Assembly: GCA_002478945.1 (NCBI GenBank)
Contig: DLKM01000020.1
Span: forward strand, 49,788-113,787
DNA length: 64,000 nucleotides
Direction: 5' to 3'
Origin: Christensenella sp. UBA7588
GTDB taxonomy: Bacteria; Bacillota; Clostridia; Christensenellales; CAG-917
In this document: one piece after another, positions 60,600 to 64,000 of the stretch
Position numbering within the stretch: the stretch's first letter is position 1
Layout of the letters: the number at the start of each line of letters is the position of its first letter
Notes under the pieces: model-generated
What the model saw: the letters and a program-made list of their open reading frames with translations, nothing else
What the model was told of the DNA's origin: nothing
Databases searched by the model: none
Program-made: the position numbers and the translations under genes

Positions 60600-60785
60600 T
60601 TATCTTTGCACAACTTTGATAAGTCGCACGTTGTTCTTTTTCTGCTCAAAGTACTTGGCGTGACAATGTGAGCATCTCCCCACGATTTCGCCGTTACTTT
60701 TAACACTCGCTACAAAATACTTTCTGCATTCAGGACACAGTTTTCGTATCGGAATAGCGTCTTGCGTGATAATAGCATTATCCAT
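60600..60785 (-). CDS. Zinc-ribbon protein, Com-like (61 aa)
   Basis: The ATG at 60785 follows AAGGAGGT at 5 bp; an in-frame extension to 60839 lacks support. The product has two Cys-x2-Cys pairs (KLCPECRKYF and GRCSHCHAKYF) 20 residues apart, making a zinc ribbon. Mu Com-type translational regulators and small Cys-rich element proteins have the same layout. Function here is unknown. It follows the YolD-like gene by 133 bp that hold nothing else recognisable. Confidence 0.65.
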   Translation of the reverse strand: MDNAIITQDAIPIRKLCPECRKYFVASVKSNGEIVGRCSHCHAKYFEQKKNNVRLIKVVQR

Positions 60786-60918
60786 AAAAGTACCTCCTTC
60801 GCCCATAGCGCACATAGACTTGTATTTAGCCCACTGCATTGACGGGGTTAGGCACTCCCGCGTCGCAGTAAAACTATCTTGCGCACCCTATATACAATTT
60901 CCTTATAAACCGGGGCAG

Positions 60919-61254
60919 TTATTCGGAAACTATATCGATTTGGTAGATATCGTCATAAAATATCTTCTTTTGTCCTATCGTCAAATAATGATAGACCACG
61001 TTGTTTTTCGCAACAGTTCCTTCTATATCAATGTAATGTCCGTTGAGATAGAAATTGATTCTCACAACCGTTCCTTTGTCCACTCTCACAAGAGTTTTGG
61101 ACAATTCTTCTTTCTTTTCATCGGAAAATTCGTGTTTAGGAACGCGCGTGCGCTTTTCGATTCTGCTTTGCAATTCTTCGGACAGGCCTTTTAGGGCATC
61201 GAATGGAAGAAACTGAGCCGCACGATTTACATCGTCATTGTCTTTAACCGCCAT
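60919..61254 (-). CDS. YolD-like protein
   Basis: A 111-residue YolD-family protein: NRAAQFLPFDALKGLSEEL near residue 10, then a basic KHEFSDEKKEELSKTL region and a C-terminal beta domain (GTVAKNNVVYHYLTIGQKKI). YolD-like proteins are regularly encoded beside Y-family polymerases in Firmicute mobile elements; their role is not settled. The ATG at 61254 follows GGAGG and overlaps the end of the polymerase gene. Confidence 0.88.
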   Translation of the reverse strand: MAVKDNDDVNRAAQFLPFDALKGLSEELQSRIEKRTRVPKHEFSDEKKEELSKTLVRVDKGTVVRINFYLNGHYIDIEGTVAKNNVVYHYLTIGQKKIFYDDIYQIDIVSE

Positions 61255-62506
61255 TGTGTCCTCCAATCAGTTTGTTGCGTTCTTTTTGTGTTGCGCCTTC
61301 TTGCAAGTCGAAACCTCGTAACATTGCGTTTTTGCCAAACTTTTCTTTGATTTCCAACACCGCTTTTTCTACATTGCGCTCTTTTTGCAATGCGTCCAAA
61401 TCCGTAAACAAATCATAGCCCTCGGCAGATTCGTCCACGAGTCCGCTAAAACATATAGCGAGTCTGCGGATAGGAATGTCTTGATGGGTGGTATCTTCAA
61501 AAATTCTATCAACGTATTCCTTAACCATTGAATAGAGATTGGTGCTGTTTGGCATTTTAAGCGTTCCGCCCGTAGCCGGAGCAGCATCTTTTGAATACCC
61601 GACGGAAATACCGACGTGGCTTGCAATCAAATGTTCTTTTAAGAGTCGCTGACAACCACTCAATGCCATCTCTTGTATGACGATATGTGCTTTATCGTAT
61701 GCGTAGTCGCTGAACAAGATTTGAGAATTTGAGATAGACTTTGACTTACCCTTGTAGTTCTTGATGTCCGCAATCGTACAACTTTCCTTGCCGTTTGCGT
61801 GGTCGATTAGCAATTTAGCGTTCTTACCGAAATTCCTATAAAGGAGATCTTCCGGGGCTGTTGCTACGCCTTTCATATCGTGAATTCCATATCGGGCGAG
61901 CCTTGTGGCAATGCCGTTTGCGATATTCCAAAAGTCGGTTATCGGTCTATGCTCCCACAAAGTTTCTTTGAATGTTTGCTCGTCAAGCATTCCTATATGG
62001 TCTTTGCAATGTTTCGCCGTGATGTCGAGTGCAATCTTTGCAAGATACAGGTTTGTGCCTATACCGCAAGTCGCAGGAATATGCGTGCGCTCGGCTATCT
62101 CGTTTATGATTTTCTTTGCAAGTTGCTTTGGTTCGAGTTTGTAAATAGACAAGTAGTCCGTAACGTCTATAAAAGCCTCGTCAATTGAGTATTGATGTAT
62201 ATCGTCCGGTGAGAAATAATCGAGATATATATCAAAAATGTCTGCACAGTATTTGATATACAAACTCATGTGAGGGAGAGCAATAATATAATCTATGTTT
62301 TTAGGGATTTCAAACAGTCTGCAACGGTTTCTAACTCCGAGTGCTTTCATCTTAGGCGTAATTGCCAAAGTTATAGCACCTTTTCCGCGAGATTCGTCTG
62401 CTACGACAAGGTTTGTTTCAAACGGACTTAACCCACGTTCCGCACATTCAACCGATGCGAAGAATGATTTCATATCTATGCAAAGATAAGTCCGTTGCTT
62501 TTCCAT
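61244..62506 (-). CDS. Y-family (UmuC/UvrX-type) translesion DNA polymerase
   Basis: A 420-residue Y-family polymerase. Catalytic acidic residues are in YLCIDMKSFFASVE (residue 11 region) and YSIDEAFIDVTDYL near 105. The palm/fingers GAITLAITPKMKALGV and helix-hairpin-helix (IANGIATRLARYGI) and little-finger regions are present. Length fits. AAGGAG precedes the ATG. It sits between the LexA-like repressor and YolD, the usual SOS mutagenesis arrangement in Firmicute plasmids and elements, so DNA damage should induce it. Confidence 0.93.
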   Translation of the reverse strand: MEKQRTYLCIDMKSFFASVECAERGLSPFETNLVVADESRGKGAITLAITPKMKALGVRNRCRLFEIPKNIDYIIALPHMSLYIKYCADIFDIYLDYFSPDDIHQYSIDEAFIDVTDYLSIYKLEPKQLAKKIINEIAERTHIPATCGIGTNLYLAKIALDITAKHCKDHIGMLDEQTFKETLWEHRPITDFWNIANGIATRLARYGIHDMKGVATAPEDLLYRNFGKNAKLLIDHANGKESCTIADIKNYKGKSKSISNSQILFSDYAYDKAHIVIQEMALSGCQRLLKEHLIASHVGISVGYSKDAAPATGGTLKMPNSTNLYSMVKEYVDRIFEDTTHQDIPIRRLAICFSGLVDESAEGYDLFTDLDALQKERNVEKAVLEIKEKFGKNAMLRGFDLQEGATQKERNKLIGGHNGG

Positions 62507-62515
62507 ATTGCTCCT

Positions 62516-63127
62516 TTATAACAAGTCCTTTATTACTTTTACGGCTATGCCTTGAATTTGAATGTTCTTATAGAACATATCTTGAAGTGCATCGTTTTCG
62601 GGATGCAGCCTTATTAGTTTGTGCTTTTTATCCAAAAAATATCGCTTTAATGTAGCCTCGCCGTCATCCGTGAGCGCAACTACGATTTGTCCTTCGTTTG
62701 CAGTATCTTGCTTTCGTATAACAACCAAATCTCCGTCGTTTACGCCTACATTTATCATACTTTCGCCTTTTGCTTTCAGTATGAAGTATTCTCCGGGGCC
62801 GAAGAACTCGGTAGAGATTGATACATACGATTCTATGTTTTCTTCCGCAAGTATCGGGGAGCCACAAGCAATGTCGCCAACAATCGGGCAAGCCGTTACG
62901 TCGGACATTGTTTTGGCAAACTTTGATGTAGTGAGATTGCAGCGCTTGCCTTTTCTCTCAATTATGCCTTCGGACACCATATAGTTGATATATCTGCTGA
63001 CCGTGGAAGGATTTATGTTTAGTGTATCGGCAATTTCGTATATAGACGGAGTGCCGTTATTCTCACGCAAACTCTCGTTGAGTATGTTCAAAATCTTATC
63101 TATCGTTTCTTTGTTTTTTACTTGCAT
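62516..63127 (-). CDS. lexA: LexA-like SOS repressor with peptidase S24 domain
   Basis: A 203-residue protein: winged helix (residues 1-65, TPSIYEIADTLNINPSTVSRYINYM) and S24 self-cleaving domain. The cleavage site reads DIACGSP near residue 89, so the broken bond is Cys-Gly as in UmuD, not Ala-Gly as in E. coli LexA. Catalytic Ser is in AKGESMIN near 127 and Lys in ATLKRY near 160. AGAGG precedes the ATG. It drives the polymerase and YolD genes downstream. It could be the element's own SOS repressor rather than the chromosomal LexA. Confidence 0.85.
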   Translation of the reverse strand: MQVKNKETIDKILNILNESLRENNGTPSIYEIADTLNINPSTVSRYINYMVSEGIIERKGKRCNLTTSKFAKTMSDVTACPIVGDIACGSPILAEENIESYVSISTEFFGPGEYFILKAKGESMINVGVNDGDLVVIRKQDTANEGQIVVALTDDGEATLKRYFLDKKHKLIRLHPENDALQDMFYKNIQIQGIAVKVIKDLL

Positions 63128-63140
63128 TTCATATCCTCTT

Positions 63141-63172
63141 TTACAATCTGCAACAATTATTGCGTTTTGTAA
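63141..63172. promoter_or_regulatory. lexA: Dyad operator upstream of lexA
   Basis: A 32-bp dyad with outer arms TTACAA/TTGTAA and inner GCAACAATTATTGC, between the lexA promoter and start codon. Likely the repressor's own binding site; it does not match the Bacillus-type SOS box GAAC-N4-GTTC. Confidence 0.65.
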
Positions 63173-63177
63173 TTTTT

Positions 63178-63205
63178 ATTATAAGCATTCCAAAACAAAA
63201 GTCAA
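63178..63205 (-). promoter_or_regulatory. Promoter of the lexA/polymerase operon
   Basis: -35 TTGACT (63,200-63,205), 16-bp spacer, -10 TATAAT (63,178-63,183) on the - strand, just upstream of the dyad at 63,141-63,172. Binding to the dyad would block elongation, giving autorepression. Confidence 0.75.
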
Positions 63206-63262
63206 CGGGTTTTCATAAGAAATATTTGATATTTATCGTTATGCGACATTTATGGTACACAA

Positions 63263-63460
63263 CTATGAAATCTTTACATTTTCAGGTTGATCTCTCGGCT
63301 TTCTTTTGCGACGATTCTTGAAATGCTCATACATCTCTATCTCTAATAAGGATATATACAATTCTTTATCCTTACTCGAAATAAGAGATAAGTCCGGCGT
63401 TACGTCGTCCACGAGAATCTTCTTGCCACTCGTATTGTTTTTTAACTCAATCTCTCGCAT
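63263..63460 (-). CDS. Hypothetical 65-aa protein
   Basis: Strong AAGGAGG before the ATG. The product is charged (basic C-terminal half with RRKRKPRDQP) and soluble; no family recognised. It precedes the lexA promoter in the same orientation. Confidence 0.55.
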   Translation of the reverse strand: MREIELKNNTSGKKILVDDVTPDLSLISSKDKELYISLLEIEMYEHFKNRRKRKPRDQPENVKIS

Positions 63461-63831
63461 ATCACACCTCCTTTTTTATTTCTGCCATAACAATAAGCCC
63501 TGCCCCGTTCAAAAAGAAGAACATCATAAAACAACAATGGACGTCTTTGAAACAACAAAATGCGTATGACAAAACCGTAACGAAATAGTAACCAATCTGT
63601 GACAAAACAATGATGGAACAGTAATGTGATATGTCTTTTCTTTCTCTTTTAGAGGTGGTTGTGGAGTTTATCAGAAAAGCATCTTTCTTCAAGGGGGAAA
63701 TTATTGCGGACAACAATCAAAGCAAATATACCCACGCAATATTTTCCCTATTTCCTTGACGATGCGATGCTTTCCCGATTTTTTCGAGGTGTCGAAAGAA
63801 AAAGACAACTCGACAAAGGAGTGTTCCAACT
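63461..63831. other. Region without a supported gene; short repeats
   Basis: A leftward open frame at 63,462-63,716 has a TTG start and no ribosome binding site, and rightward frames from 63,659 are equally weak. Two copies of TGACAAAAC lie 32 bp apart near 63,568 and 63,600, followed by GTAAC/GGAAC words. They might be binding sites. No promoter is clear. Confidence 0.4.
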
Positions 63832-63990
63832 ATGTTTCAACATCGTTTCAACAATGTTTATTTAGGCTTTCAACGCCGTTTTACTAAATTTCAAATTAAG
63901 CACAAAACGGCTCAGTCAAGGTCCTACTCAACGAGAATTGAACACTCTATACTCGAATTACAACACGTCAAAAAGGAGATGATGATATGA
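63832..63990 (+). CDS. 52-aa basic protein overlapping the next start
   Basis: The ATG at 63832 follows AAAGGAG (10 bp). The product is very basic (many Arg, Lys, His, Gln), with no recognised motif. Its TGA overlaps the next ATG (ATGA at 63,987-63,990), a typical coupled arrangement. This supports a small rightward operon beginning at the window edge. Confidence 0.5.
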   Translation: MFQHRFNNVYLGFQRRFTKFQIKHKTAQSRSYSTRIEHSILELQHVKKEMMI

Positions 63991-64000
63991 AAAAGTGCGT
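63987..64000 (+). CDS. Start of a rightward gene cut by the window edge
   Basis: ATG at 63987 with AAAAGGAG 8 bases upstream; only MKKC and part of the next codon are inside the window. No function can be given from four residues. Confidence 0.5.

Noticed and set aside
63560..63635. TGACAAAAC direct repeats as plasmid iterons
   Set aside because: Only two copies, 32 bp apart, and no theta-type initiator gene nearby.
63462..63716. 84-codon leftward open frame with a hydrophobic centre
   Set aside because: TTG start without ribosome binding site; its end is the ribosome binding site region of the 65-aa gene.
1..64000. CRISPR arrays, tRNA and rRNA genes
   Set aside because: No regularly spaced repeats and no tRNA cloverleaf or rRNA-like sequence were noticed on reading; a covariance-model search was not possible.

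Overview
The window looks like a gut-type, Gram-positive Clostridia-like Firmicute (possibly Christensenellales-like; that placement is a guess). The reasons are moderate-to-low GC, AAGGAGG-type ribosome binding sites, lipobox lipoproteins, no outer-membrane components, sugar ABC transporters feeding cytoplasmic glycosidases, and Firmicute mobile-element genes at both edges. No rRNA, tRNA or CRISPR array was seen.

Region 1 (1-3,660, + strand) is a piece of a conjugative-type element: a truncated gene, four small unknowns, a PcfK-like/MutS-domain-I fusion and a PcfJ-like protein, closed by a terminator at 3,831-3,862. Region 2 (3,953-25,802, - strand) is one long 13-gene sugar operon: a giant repeat lipoprotein, a DUF4838 lipoprotein with InlB-type repeats, an ABC ATPase with a long C-terminal extension, a PfkB kinase, ManA, NagB, a GH20-like enzyme, PHP and GNAT proteins, a GH78 rhamnosidase and RhaB-RhaA-RhaD. 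A cupin and a sugar O-acetyltransferase follow on the + strand (26.1-27.2 kb). Region 3 (27,287-34,713, - strand) is a fucose/mannose/GlcNAc operon: FucI, histidine phosphatase, GH29, GH38 and NagA. An AraC-family regulator (35,019-35,855) is divergent from it. Region 4 (35,879-46,197, - strand) holds a sugar-binding lipoprotein, two permeases, a large Ig-like surface protein, a second DUF4838 lipoprotein and a TIM-barrel-like enzyme. Region 5 (46,378-50,855) has three small membrane proteins, a divergent ABC ATPase and a GH37-like glycosidase.

Regions 2-5 appear to be one regulon. Four leftward promoters share an operator made of two 16-bp half-sites (consensus AATAAYAAATNNTGCA) spaced exactly 21 bp, overlapping a weak -35 box, with exactly 17 bp to the -10. 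A fifth copy lies just downstream of the araC promoter, in the arrangement expected for autorepression. The system would import and dismantle rhamnose-, fucose-, mannose- and GlcNAc-containing glycans in the cytoplasm.

Region 6 (about 51,000-59,800, - strand) is the most unusual part. It has nine tightly packed genes ending in an HUH rolling-circle Rep and a membrane P-loop protein, preceded by small membrane, exported and Ig-like proteins, and followed by a GC-rich non-coding segment with a perfect 16-bp-stem hairpin. This is the layout of a filamentous (inovirus-like) phage adapted to a Gram-positive host. Region 7 (59.8-64 kb) is a mobile-element SOS module: LexA-like repressor, Y-family polymerase, YolD-like protein, a zinc ribbon and small regulators, with two short + strand ORFs at the right edge.
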